Below are positions 50,920 to 62,453 of a stretch of 64,000 nt of DNA, one piece after another (the stretch's first letter is position 1; each line of letters opens with the position of its first letter). The notes under the pieces are model-generated. The model was not told the origin of the DNA, made no database searches, and saw nothing but the letters and a program-made list of their open reading frames with translations. The stretch is taken from NCBI GenBank assembly GCA_944990035.1, contig CALYLX010000157.1:434001-498000 (forward strand), written 5' to 3'. Source of the DNA: Clitopilus passeckerianus (lineage: Eukaryota; Basidiomycota; Agaricomycetes; Agaricales; Entolomataceae). The translations under genes and the position numbers were made by a program.

Positions 50920-52237
50920 TCAAGCGTCATAATCCTGAATATTAACGCCCATCCCCATCTGTTCTGCTTTTTGGACTACAGCACATGCAAGAGCGACGTC
51001 CTGCAACCCGACTCCTACGGATTTGAACATTGTTATCGGGCCATCAAAGCCATCCAAATCCCGTCCAGCGTCGACATTTGCACGTTCGTCAACTTTCAAT
51101 TCAATGCCACCTGACCCATTCAAATACACCAGTTCTCCTATCTCCGCAACCTGTTCAGCGTCGTCGGCAATCCCTGCATTTATCAATTCCCCTGCCTCGA
51201 TGGCACATGCCTCCCTCGAGTCGACGATCAGGATCTGGGGAATATGTGGAGACGGACCGGGTGCGATATTTGTATGGTCAGACGGCGAGTTTGCGGTATT
51301 GGCCTTGATCAAATCTGCTCCTGTACTGGTAGATCGCTCGGCCCAGTCTTTCTTCCACCCCGATCTGATTGCTCTCTGGACAAGCTGTCGGTCGACCTCG
51401 AGCATGTGTGGTGTATAGCTTCCAATGAGGATCACATGCGTCCCATTCCTCACCCAAGAGGATGGGAATAAAGGGGCTGTAGAGGACGTCGCACAGATGA
51501 TGAGCTGGGCTGATTGTACGACAGACTTTAGTTGATCTTGGAGGCTTGGAGTGGCGTCAGATGATGTCTCGTTAGACACCTCGGAACTTGCGATGTAGGT
51601 AAATGTTACATGTGGAAAACGGGGTGAGAGCCGAGCATTCAAGTCGGTAACTCTAGCATTCAGGCTTCGGTTCACAACTGTACAGGAAGTGATGGAGGGG
51701 TAATAGCGTAAATGGAGATCCAGGTGTGCTTCAATTTGCTTCCCAGCGCCAAATACGACAATAGATTTGGGTTCATGCAGACCGACGATATTAGAGGAAA
51801 GTAGGGACCCTGCACAGTCAAGGCATCAGCAATGTCAATATGGTTCATGGAAGGATCTTAGAACACGAACCAGCAGCGTTACGAAGGGCAGTCAAGCTCC
51901 GAGCATTTACCAATGCCTTAACACTTCCTGTTTCTTCATTCATGACGATTGTGGAAGCAGGTAGACCTCGTGTATCGTCGCTCCTGGATGGGACACAGAC
52001 GACTTTCAAGCTAGTTCCGGCGAAGAAGGATTTAGCCACACGAGCAGGCATGAAGAGAGCTGTATGCTCCGGCATGGGAATCTTCGTCCTGTGAGGAGTG
52101 TGTATACTTGTCTCCTGGCCTGACGATGGCTCCGAAAGGCAGTAGAAGACTTGTGCCATGAGTGCTTGAAGCTCTTCTGGGGTAAAAGTCTGTGTCACGG
52201 CCTCGACATCCGCAGCTGAGAGGACTAGGAGCGACAT
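50920..52237 (-). CDS. Ornithine cyclodeaminase / mu-crystallin family protein (418 aa)
   Basis: Two exons (52237-51871, 51809-50920; intron 61 nt, GTTCGT donor) give 418 residues starting MSLLVLSAADVEAVTQTF. An upstream in-frame extension to 52444 exists but is unlikely to be used. The substrate-binding half contains NEETGSVKALVNARSLTALRNAAGS. The Rossmann half starts with SIVVFGAGKQIEAHLDLHL, the NAD(P)-binding glycine motif. Then come SSTAPLFPSSWVRNGTHVILIGSY and GVGLQDVALA. Family members reduce imines or cyclise ornithine; the exact reaction cannot be told. The NAD-site glycines are present, so an active enzyme is likely. Confidence 0.87.
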
Positions 52238-52493
52238 TGTATAGTCACTGTCAGATGCAACTCCAACCAAGGGATGCTCAGGAGTACCTCGATGATCATG
52301 ATGACGATTGGAAGTAGGTGATTGGTCGGCCCGTTTTAACCGGATGGGGTCAATTGGGTAAAAGCCCCAGAATTGGTTCATTGGATCGCACACTTCAGCT
52401 CGATGGTTGTGACGATGAACTGATCGGATAGTGTAAATGTACAACGTTACGGTAGTCTATAGTGTTTATTCGGGAAGTCTAGAAGACGTCCTC

Positions 52494-53617
52494 CTAGTAA
52501 TCTTCGGTCTCAAAACAGTAAAACTTGTGCGAGGTTTTCCAATCCTCCTTCTGATGCTCGCTCGAGCACTGATTGCATGATAATTGTCAGTGAGGGCGGT
52601 TAGTACGTGATCTTCCTACTCACATATCTGACGGTTTGGCATCTGAATAGAAGAATGAGCTCAGGGAACCCAAAAACCATGAGCATTTTTACCTAGAGCA
52701 AGCCTTAAGGTCTTTGAGCTCGACATTGGATTCCTTGCAACTCCACAACGCGCATGAGTCCCAGCCTTTAAAACCTTTAAGCTGAGATCTGAACGTCTTG
52801 AGGTCCTTGGCTGTCATCCCAACACTCGCGAAAATCTTGCGAAACCTTGAAGCGTAGTCTCCTAGAGGTACAGTAGTAGGATATTGATTGGCCCACTTCG
52901 AAACCCAAGGCAGTAGTTTATTTCGTAAGGAGGTAGGCACAATATCTTCCTGCAACTTTTTGTCCGTGACCGAAATAATGAGATGAAACAAGAGTTTTAA
53001 AATTGTCACAAGAGGTCCATCTTCTAGATACGTTGAGGGCCAGTGATCGGGGCGGTATCTGAGGTGCTTGTCCCATTCACGAGCCGCAGTATTCAACCTC
53101 CAGGCAAGCGTCGTAATGAGTATTTTCGGGCAGTAGGCAGTAAACTTCTGTGACCGCAGATATCTGGCAAAGTGCGGAGTGGTGACAAGACAAGCGAGTA
53201 TGTCCGAGTAGGCATTGTGTAGCAACAGCTCCCCTTGGACTGTGAGAGGTATCTTCGTTGACGGGACAAGTGTAGATGGAACAAGAGCTTTGGAGACTAC
53301 AGCGGGAAGATATAAAGCACAGAAGTTTGCCATGACGAGCCCTCTCGAGTACGGCGTGTTGACGTTCTTGAGCTGGTGTTCGATTCGTTAGTAAAGGCGA
53401 GAGCTTGCGGGTTGACCAGCGTACTATTTTTGACAATTGGGCTAATCTGTCCAGTTCATCCGTTGGCAGAAGAGACTTTGGCTGGCCTGGAACAGCTTTC
53501 AGCTCTAAAAATAAGAATCGCTTAATGACATGATGTTTCTACGAGATGCCTCAGTTGTTCAAGCTCACCAAGCACAACGGCTATTGCCCGAGCAGTTCCC
53601 AATTCAAAACGAGGCAT
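52494..53617 (-). CDS. MYND-finger protein M4 (300 aa)
   Basis: Five exons (53617-53569, 53504-53425, 53372-52693, 52642-52624, 52568-52494) join in frame to 300 residues. The start, MPRFELGTARAIAVVLE, aligns with NFELASILG of M1, and its first intron has the same phase. The middle has NAYSDILACLVTTPHFARYLRSQ. The MYND finger spans the last three exons: WDSCALWSC, LKACSRC, RYCSSEHQKEDW, then H and C, with all eight ligands present; the usual HW is DW. It is divergent from M5 with 317 bp between starts. Function unknown. Confidence 0.78.
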
Positions 53618-53934
53618 GTCCTAGTTCCGCGAGAGGCGCCTAACGTGAAAACTAATGACAGTTGCTGTGTAAACGAGCGAGGAATCGATAGTAAAGAAAT
53701 TCAAAGAGCGAGGCACGTCAAGGTCGCGTCTGAGTGTGATTGTGAGTTAGGGCAGGCCTCGCGGCAGATAGCGATAAACCCTGTGAATTGTGATCATACT
53801 CCGAGCCTCCGAACATCGTGGCCCACAATCGGAATGGCACAACAGCACATTCTTACCAACACATACTCAGGAGCAAACTCGACCTTCCAATTCAACTTTG
53901 GCTGATACCTGTCTGTACGAGTGCCTCACGAACA
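53618..53934. promoter_or_regulatory. Shared divergent promoter of MYND genes M4 and M5
   Basis: Two intact paralogues of the same family are transcribed head to head from this 317-bp interval, so co-regulation is plausible. No clear TATA box or palindrome is seen. Confidence 0.5.
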
Positions 53935-55104
53935 ATGGATAGCTTAGCCTACATGTCGTTCGACTTCGAAACCATAGCGAAAATGACCGCTCTAGACACA
54001 ATGCCGCCGGAACTCAGGGATCAATGGGCCACTGGGGTACCATCCGATGTCATAGCTCGTCATCTAGGTACTTAAAGTCTTTCTCCGGGCGGAAGGGACA
54101 CTGAACAAAGGCTTAGGCTTCCCATCGCACTGTAACATGCCTGTACCGCCCACTGAACAAGCGAAGCTAAATTGCGTCCTTGCCTTTGTAAGAATCCCTC
54201 TCTCATTGTTCCCGAAGATTCTCATCAATCTAATTCACCCTGAATTTAGCAAGAACTAAACGACAGAATCTCAGAAGCTGCCCAAGATGCCATCTACTCC
54301 GAATTCTGCTCGATTTATCTACCCATAACCGTTGACTTTTTCTTGAATCCCCCTCCTTCTCCCGAAGCTTCCTTAGAGGTCCAGATAGAGCTCACTTTGA
54401 ACAATGCTTATCTGACGATGCTACAAGGGGTTGAGCATATCCCATACTTTGCGAAATTTCTTCGGTCTCGAGCGCCTCTGGCCAGAAGCAACCGGGATTT
54501 GACCAGAGTCATCGCAGAAAGATTTCTGGACGTTGCACCTCTCTGGGATAGCTACATTCAGAATCCACCAAGGGATAGGGTTCCACAGCAACCCAAGGCT
54601 ACGGCTTCTGGAGTGATCAAAACGCTTCGGATCTTGTATATTGCTTTCATGCATGATAAGAACCGGGAAGAGATCTTCCCAACTGCTCTTCGAACCGAAG
54701 TCATCAAGTGGTGTCGTGAATGGTTCAAAAGGTATCCGAGCGAGGATCTGGGGCAAACTGCCATCAACGCTATAATAATCTTCTCAGGAGGGAAAGAATT
54801 GAAAAAGGCAGCGAGAGGTGTCCGAAAGAAGCTGCAAGGGTGGGATACCTGCGGTCTTCCCACCTGTAAGAAACAGAAGGATTTGAAGGCATGCGCGAGG
54901 TCAGAAGATTTTCTCATTTTTTACTTCACAACTGACTCTCTCTCACCTCAGATGCCAGACAATACAATATGTGAGTGATCGAGGTTAACTAGATCTTAGG
55001 AGGCTCCTAACATTCTGATCCAGTGCTGCTCCGCTCATCAGAAGGAACACTGGAAAAGCCTTGACTTTGGTCACAAATACTATTGCCATGAGACCAGATA
55101 CTGA
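53935..55104 (+). CDS. MYND-finger protein M5 (317 aa)
   Basis: Five exons (53935-54067, 54117-54187, 54250-54899, 54952-54970, 55024-55104) join in frame. Intron positions and phases equal those of M1, M2 and M4. The N-terminus is MDSLAYMSFDFETIAKM; the helical middle has NNAYLTMLQGVEHIPYFAKFLRS and RFLDVAPLWDSYIQNPP. The finger is WDTCGLPTCKKQ, LKACARC, QYCCSAHQKEHW, HKYYC, with all ligands present. The finger cannot be seen without splicing two short introns around a 19-nt exon. Function unknown. Confidence 0.8.
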
Positions 55105-55577
55105 ACGTGTCGCTAACCACATTTCTGGCAAGGTACCTTCTCGGTTGATTGACGAAACTGAGAGGTTGGATATTCATCATGTCACTAGCATATACAAAGT
55201 ACCTACGGTACTCATTAATTTTGCTCCTCAGCCTGTTCCGTGATTTTTGTGACGTAGTTTTTATTATTTTAGTTATCTCTGTAATTGTATGACACCAGTA
55301 GACCACAGTCCGATGCATCAGTGGCGACTCTAGGATGAGGATGGAGTAGCGACATTAGCGTGTTACGCGATGAACAAAGGTTGAAGCAATGAATGAAACT
55401 GATCGAGACAAGCTTCCAAATTGCAACCTTGAGGTAGGATGAGAGCCGGTGACTACTACAGTACCGTGAGCCGAAAAAGTGCAGACGCGTAACGGCCTCG
55501 AGGCCTCGAGGCTTGAAAGCTTGACCTCTGAAGCAACCACAAACTCGAGCAAGATCTCTGTTAAGAGTTCCACCGCC
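55105..55577. other. Spacer between M5 and M6
   Basis: These 473 bp hold no recognisable gene; a short palindromic run of GGCCTCGAGGCCTCGAGG lies near 55494. The M6 start lies just after a purine-rich stretch. Confidence 0.35.
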
Positions 55578-56743
55578 ATGAATCCCAACATTCAAGTTGT
55601 TGTCGACGAACTGTGCGGCGTCCTTGGTACGTTCTCACTCGATTTGCAGGTATCTCAGGATTCAGACTGCGATGCTATAACATTTAGGTTTCAAGGGCCA
55701 TGAATCCTTCAAGCCATGTCCAAACTACGAGCCTCCACGTAACGAGGTAGAGAGGTGGAATAACATCACGCTTATCGTGCGTCCACCATTCGTCGAACTA
55801 TCATAGGATCCTACCCATTAATCCAACGGCCGTCTGGCCGTCCTCTCACCAGCTTGATCATGTAGACGACCCAGATTTAACAGGCTTCTCTTACTACGAG
55901 TGCCAAAGCGTCTTACAGCTCTTCACCGCAAAACATGTCGTCGAAACTGTCGATCGCTTCCTCAACGTCACCATTGATCCTGAGCTGGCTCCCGACATCC
56001 AGCTGGAGCTCAAGCTAAATAACGCATACTTCGTCATGCTATATGAAACTCACTACTTATCTTACTTCATCAAGTACTTGGAATCCAAGAAACCCATTGC
56101 CGCCAATAAACACCAACTTAAACTGACTCTAGTGGAACGGATCGCCGACGTCGCACCCATGTAGGACCGCTACTCCCATAATCCGCCAAAGGGCCGGTCC
56201 GCTCTCTACTTCGTAGGGCACATTAAAAGGGCCTTGACCGTCCTCCTCCAGATTCTCTCGATGGGTAACGTGTTTTTTGAACGCCAGGAATATGTCCCAC
56301 CAGACGTCTACGCGCCCCTGCTTCCGTGGCTCGTTAAATGGTGAGAGGGGTCCACCGACAAAGATCTAAGCAAGACCGCTAAAAACGTTGCGAATCTATT
56401 GCTGGCTGGCAAAGTCGCCCATAAGAAGGGTCTTGAAGTCATGAAGGCCCGAACTCAGAAATGTATCTGCGGTTTGGTCCGGTGCAGCGTCAAGGGAAAT
56501 GGTTTTAAAACCTGTAGCAGGTGGGGTTTCAGATTTCTGCGCGTCGCCAGTGGTATAGTCTGACCCGTATTTGGCATATATGCTAGATGCGGAATGGCCC
56601 AATATGTGAGTACCAGATCGGCCGAGCTTATTCCACTACCCGGCACTCAATACGACGTCTAGTGCTCCCCTGAGCATCAACGAGAGCATTGGAAACTTGC
56701 TGAAGATTCTCACCGAAATCACTGTTTTGCTACCGATTACTAA
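55578..56743 (+). pseudogene. MYND-finger family pseudogene M6
   Basis: The family plan is kept from MNPNIQVVVDELCGVLG through NNAYFVMLYETHYLSYFIKYL to a complete MYND finger (CICGLVRC, KTCSRC, QYCSPEHQREHW, HRNHC) ending at 56743. Two in-frame stops interrupt the large exon: TAG at 56162-56164, where relatives have Trp (PAWTRW, PLWDSY), and TGA at 56342-56344. Both fit single transitions. The second intron near 55760 is also unclear. Otherwise the reading frame survives, so loss is recent. Confidence 0.75.
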
Positions 56744-57513
56744 GGAGTTCGAATTTCTACGCTTCATAAAGCTTGATGCGCAAATTCATTTTCTCGTCTT
56801 CAGACGGTCCTCGTAATAACTACAATGTCTGCACCAGGACAGATACTTAATCCTAATCGGTCACTTACCTAGTCCCTCAATTTGTTTATTTAGGCATGTC
56901 TATGTCGATATGAAGTCGGTTGACCCGGTTTTATTCAGCGTTATACTAGCGAGAAACACAGGCCCGTCAGTGAATTCACTTCCGATTGACGCAAATCCCG
57001 TCATTTTCAACGTTAGATCAGACGCCCATGCTACTAAAACAGTGGGACTAGCCCCCCCCAACCGCAGTTCCATCTCATCCGTCGTCTGTGCTTGAGCACA
57101 AGTGGGGGGACGGTCAGGGCGGGCCATACACTCTCTGCCAAGGCCGGCCAGGCTGATGATTTCATGTACTGTTCCGACCGATTCAGAAGCACTGACGAGA
57201 TCCTGCCTCTCATCTCCAAGAAGTGCTGTATTCTGGTGCTCCTATTGGCTCGTCGGCTGTCAAAAGTAATTCGTCAGGAATTCGTTGAAACGCTCCACTG
57301 TAATATAGGCGGTGTACGGTCTACACAACGAAAGCGGCTTCGCATCCGGCTTCACACCTATTCACACCTATTAGTTCCCAACCGTGACAGTCTAATAGAG
57401 AGAGCGGTCCCATTGGTGCCCATGATTCAGACGCCCCTAGGTTTCCACAAACTATCGGATAGCTCTGCTATGGCAAAACAATCGTTCGTGATCGAATTAT
57501 CCTCTCGCTGAAG
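56744..57513. other. Intergenic region upstream of GRDP E
   Basis: About 770 bp with overlapping frames of up to 139 codons in conflicting directions, none with a recognisable motif. It should include the promoter of copy E. Confidence 0.35.
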
Positions 57514-59784
57514 ATGCAATGGTATACTACCAGGCCAATAGCGGTTCCTCTGGAACAACCCCCATATTTGGTTCCTCTCAATAAAAGAGCAGCAGCTTTA
57601 CGGCGTTGTAACATGCCGAACTCTTTCGATATTGGGGGGAAGGCCACGATGGCTCTGGTAGGTAGAGCCCACATAAAGGCTCACCTCAGCCTCCTCAACC
57701 AATTTGTTCAATTGCGGAAAACGGTTGAAGAATGGGATAATAAAGGCCATCCCCTCACTAATCCTTTCCCTGAGGACAAGGACATGCGATGGTCCTGGCT
57801 TGTCGCTTTTGCCGTCGATAGGTATGGTTGAATAGTGGTCGTCTCAAACCCATCTTAACCATCACAGGTTCTATTTATGGTGCCAGAACTTGACAGATGA
57901 GGACGCGGACCTCCCGCTACACGACGTCATACCACCAATGGACGTATTAATGGTAAGCTGAGAGACTTGAGCCTCTTCTTTTCTACATCGGCTGAGCCAT
58001 CGTGCCTAGATCTGGCATACATATTTACTCAATCCGAGGTCAGTTCGAATACGTTCGCAGTTGTGGTAAGTTATACATACGCTGAAACTCCATTGTCTGC
58101 AGGAAATACGCAGAAGACTGTTCCAGAGTTCCAGCACTTCGGAACCTCTCGAAGATAGGAAAGACACTGGCAACATCTTTGGTCAGTATTGGAATAACGC
58201 TTGATTGCCCCACCATATTAATGATACTTCATGACAGGCTCAGACGCTTTCTTCTATTGTCACCAAACCGCCTTCATACATCCGCTCGGAGACATGGGCC
58301 AAGAGCACCAAGCGACCTTTCGGCGTCTTCGAGGACGCACGACATAGTTTATTCAAAGAGGCCCAGTGCCCTCGTTGTCAAACAATATCTTCTGTCTGTG
58401 AGTAGAGCCCTATGTATATTCCGAAATTTCGAGCCTGATTTAAATCTGGCAGCTATGATGAACCACGAAGGCTCCAGTTTTCTACAGAGGCGTTTCTCTT
58501 TCCAGTGCCCAACCGAGGATTGCCGACTAAAGATTAGCCATTCGACTCTTGGGGCACAAAAGCTGGCTGAGTGCTTGTGCCGCGATGATCACACTTGTCT
58601 CAACGGTCTCACCGACTCCAGACGTATCGCGGCCATCACGGAAGAACTACGACCCAATCTCAAGAATAGCGCTCCTAATCCTGCGACTCAAGATTTGATC
58701 CTGAAATTCCTTGAATACTGTAACTTCTCCTTAGAGCAAATTCAGGTTTTCCTGAACCAGAAGGTCAACGTCAATGGCCTTCCAAAGAACTTGTAAGTCG
58801 GCTTTCAATAAATTGGGCCGAGGAGACTGAGTATCTCCTCAAGTTGGAACGAAGTCATCTCTTGTTATTCTACAGGCTACGATTTCTCGGTTGACCTGAG
58901 AGGAGCAGTAGGTTACAATAACCATTACTTGATCTGCAAGCTCATGCTCCTGCATCCAGACTGTCCGACAGAGTGCATTCATCAGCAAAATGCATGATCT
59001 TCAATGGACTACCCCTGGATATTTCGACCAGCCCGAGTGCGAAATGGCGCTCGATATCATCGTTGCCCGTTATCACGCGTGAGTATCTCATAGAGCTTAG
59101 TAGAATTCAGACCGATGATTCCCCGCCCATACAGGTTCCTAGATCTCGTTGCCGCAAACAAGTCGACCGCCTATGTCCCAACGCTCGATGTGGACCTTGC
59201 GTGGCATACGCATCAACTATTGGGGACCAAATATCATGAGGATTGTCAGCAATACCTCGACCGATCTCTTGATCAGTAAGCCTAGAATTTGTTTCTTGAG
59301 GCTAAATCGACTGACACGCCAAAGCGAGGACACAATCGAGGAAGAGGCCCTAGCAAACGCGTTCGAAAATACCTCGAAGGCTTGGCAAAGCCGATTTCAT
59401 GTTCCGTTTACGAGCTGTGGATGCCCAGCTCCTACCAGATGGCTCTCGCAGGATATCGGCAAGCTCATTCCTAGCAAGAGGAACCATTTATCACCGTACC
59501 TTGTTCCCGAAACCTCATCCGAGGGTGAAGATCAGTCTGCCCTTTTAGCAACCCATCCCAGCGAACACAATGTTGTCACCAACCCGGCCAGGAACTCAGA
59601 AAACTTGGCAAGAAGGGAGGCTCGAATGAAGCAATGGAACACACAGACGCAGAAGCTAGAGTCTTCGAACGGCAAGCCTGATCACACTGAACTTCCTTTT
59701 GTCCCAGAAATCCCTGCCTGGTTTTACGTTCCTGAGAGTGCACCATGTGCTGGGATTGCCGGAGGAGCTATGAACAGTGGGTAG
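57514..59784 (+). CDS. GRDP-like (DUF1399) protein, copy E
   Basis: The multi-exon gene is on the opposite strand to copies A-C but has the same exon plan. Order of motifs: WLVAFAVDR, IWHTYLLNP, KYAEDCSRVPALR, CPRCQTIS, FQCPTEDC, HSTLGAQKLAE, LDVDLAWHTHQLLG, SCGCPAP and THPSEHNVV. Splice sites are standard, for example 57822-57867 and a donor GTAAGC near 59278. The start is ATG 57514; the end (GGAMNSG) lacks the Gly/Cys tail, as in copy C. No disabling mutation seen. It is adjacent to MYND pseudogene M6, repeating the MYND/GRDP neighbourhood of 4.6-15 kb. Function unknown. Confidence 0.8.
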
Positions 59785-60102
59785 CTTATATGCAGTCCTG
59801 GCGCTAGCCAACCTGACGTTGTAATGAAATAAAGCATTGTATTATGAACGTTGTGAATGGCAGTTACACCTGTGCGAGCCTTGGCCTTGCGACGATAGAT
59901 TCACGCAAGCCATATAGCATATCAGGGCAATTCTCTGTTCCAGAAGGTTACCTTCGAGCCAGGATTCAAGAGTAAAGTTCATGATCCTCAGCCGCAACCA
60001 GCAGAACTGCAAAAAGACGCGATCCGTGTCTCGTGATCTGATTGAGGGCAGGCCAAAGCGCGGTTCAATTGAATTTCCTCTTGGATACGATTAGCTATCA
60101 TA
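59785..60102. other. Short intergenic region
   Basis: These 318 bp between GRDP E and SLD5 serve as the SLD5 promoter; nothing else is recognised. Confidence 0.4.
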
Positions 60103-61137
60103 ATGGACTGGGATGAGGAATACGACCTTCTAGCTGCTAGAGGCACCACCGGGGGTTCTTCCTTCGTTGACCGTGCTCGCAATGCTCCGGACGATGACGA
60201 TATCAGACCTGTCGCCAACAGAGCTGCACCCCCGGAATTTGTCCTGCCAGCAGAGGAAGAGACGCCTCTTCAGCAACTAATACGGCACTGGATTAACGAG
60301 CGTAATGCGCCAGACCTATTACCTGCCCAGGAGGACCTTTTGATGTCTATACTGGATCATATACGGCGCCAGGTGCGGGTCAAAATCACAGCAGATTGCA
60401 TGTTTCCTGACTTGACCTTTCCTAGTCACAAACAGTGCAACTTCTTCGAGGAGACGCATCTACATCAGAAGACGAACACATTCGTATCATGCTTGCACAA
60501 ACTGAAATGGAGCGTGTCAAGTTTATCGTTCGATCATACGTACGGACACGGCAGTACAAGGTGAATATCCAGTCCAAAATTCTTCAAAAGAGCATGTCCG
60601 ATTATACGCAGGTTGGCATGGACAGATAGATAAATACGCGCGATATATTGCCACAAACGCCGAAATTCAAACGCGGCTAACGGCAGGCGAGCGGGACCAT
60701 GCTTTAAGGTGATGTCCAGAAATTCGCCACACTGACCAAAACGACTGATGTCCCCCATAGATATGCAAAACTGTTGGACCATCACTTGTACAAATGTGTC
60801 TTGCAGAGTCTGCCAGAAACGCAGGCTCATCTGGATGACAACATGCCGTTCGTCCCAACTATGAGTGAGCCGCATACATTTGTTGGGAGGCCTGTCTAAA
60901 TGAAGTTGTCCAGTCACTGGCCCAGACAAGACCAAACCTGTCTTTGTACATGCCTTGGTGGATTGCCCACCTTTGCGACTTCCTGAGTGCGTTTTATCAT
61001 ATCCTCTGATCAGATATCTGTTCTAAATCGTTCCTGCCAGTGGCACCACCTTACAGATGACCAAAGGCCATATCTCACTCGTACCATACCACGTCGTAGA
61101 ACACCTTGTAGCAAGAGGAGAGGCTCAACTTGTATAA
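60103..61137 (+). CDS. SLD5: GINS complex subunit Sld5 (249 aa)
   Basis: GINS (Sld5-Psf1-Psf2-Psf3) is part of the CMG replicative helicase. Six exons (60103-60372, 60426-60560, 60626-60708, 60761-60864, 60926-60986, 61041-61137) join in frame. Family features: an acidic N-terminus (MDWDEEYDLL), TPLQQLIRHWINERNAPDLLPAQ, the A-domain helix AQTEMERVKFIVRSYVRTRQYK, then ERDHALRYAKLLDHHLYKCVLQSLP. The small C-terminal B-domain ends YHVVEHLVARGEAQLV. Length is as expected for Sld5. A single-copy essential gene; it is convergent with NC2-alpha. Confidence 0.87.
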
Positions 61138-61235
61138 CAAACCGCTTTCCCCATTCCAAACAGCCATATCGAGTCAGAACACATTTATACATGGATTACA
61201 GTGCAAATATAGTACATAATTTACATCTCGTATCG

Positions 61236-61969
61236 TCAGTGCGGGAAATATGGCTCGTCGTCACTGCCAGGACTTGAAGGTCGATATTGCCTGTCCACAG
61301 CTCGACTCCGCCATCCATCCCGGCCATCGTCCATTGGGTCATCTGCATCCGACCTCTCCTGCTCAGCAGCAGCCTCCTCTGGAGCTTCGGTCTTCTTCTT
61401 TCTGGTGCGTTTCTTTGGTGGCTCGTCTCCTGCTTCCGCTGCTTTCTTGCTCTTCCCTCTCTTCTTCTTGTTTTCAGCTGCTTCAGCTTCTAGGTCAATT
61501 GTGCCACCAGCAGATGGATCTGGTACAGCTTCCACGATTTCTTTGAGGAAGTCAAGCATTTCTGTTGTGTTAACTGCATGTTTCCTGTGAAATGCATACA
61601 TGAGTGCTGGTGCAAGAGATGAGGCAGAAGAACATACAGATGATATGCTTCAATCTTCTTGGACCCTCGGTCCACTGTGACCTTTCTTGACTCGTCGATA
61701 ATCATACCGAGGAAAAGCTCAAGAGCTTTTGCTACAATGAGATGAAAAAACCCAACATCAGCCCCCATGAAATCGTAAATTGATGTGGCCACATACAGAT
61801 TACTACTGGAGTAGCTTGAGCAACCTTTCCAACTTCCTCATCCTTCTGCATAATCTTCTTTATCCGTGCCTGCAATGACAAGCATCCGCCGATTAGTCCG
61901 TGTGTGGGAGATTGACACCTGCGGGAGACATACGACCGGAAATTTCGTCTGCTTGTTCTTGTTCTTCAT
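61236..61969 (-). CDS. BUR6: NC2-alpha / Bur6 histone-fold transcription cofactor (183 aa)
   Basis: Four exons (61969-61934, 61869-61797, 61731-61638, 61584-61236) join to 183 residues. A histone fold of the NC2-alpha/DRAP1 class covers residues 10-90: FPVARIKKIMQKDEEVGKVA, VVISKALELFLGMIIDESRK, KKIEAYHLKHAVNTTEMLDFL. The tail is Lys/Glu-rich with KKKRGKSKKA and ends DDEPYFPH. NC2-alpha pairs with NC2-beta to bind TBP on promoters and repress or activate RNA polymerase II transcription in the nucleus. The related Dpb3/CHRAC subunits are the alternative; the RIKKIMQ...DEEVGK pattern favours NC2-alpha. Confidence 0.85.
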
Positions 61970-62453
61970 TTTTGAGGCTGAAGATTGAATGGTTGTAGTA
62001 TTGGAAGAAGAGGGAGTAAAATATGGGCTGCCGTGAGCTGAGCACTTTGATCAACGCTGCCGCCAATGCCCACAGCCTTGAACGTCGTGAATCGTGACAA
62101 CAACTGTAACAGCAAGATCACGTGCTCAGAACGCGTCCTAAATGTCGGACGCGGCATTGGCCTTTACACTGAACATCAGGGCTGCATCAGGGACTCTGGG
62201 AGGCCCAAGAGAAGCCTACTAGTACTACTGTCAACGCCAGTCACGATGAGAACAGGTCCACCACGAGTCAAAAACATATAATTTAATAAGAAGCAAAGAT
62301 CGTGTATGTCAGTCAAGTCCGGGTATAACTAAATATTTTAATCGAGAAGTGAATAACCTCCATTCCTAAACTGTCAGAGGAGCGATCCTACGTTCCCTGT
62401 TGATGGAAATCCCTTTAGGGTTTTCTATATGTCCAATATGAAAGAGGTATCAC
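61970..62453. other. Intergenic region
   Basis: These 484 bp lie between the NC2-alpha start and the SLATT gene 3' end. If the SLATT transcript is spliced at the GTAAGT overlapping its stop, the coding end would move to about 62366. Nothing else is seen. Confidence 0.4.

Noticed and set aside
55494..55512. Short GGCCTCGAGGCCTCGAGG palindromic run
   Set aside because: Too short and isolated to call a functional element; it may be chance.
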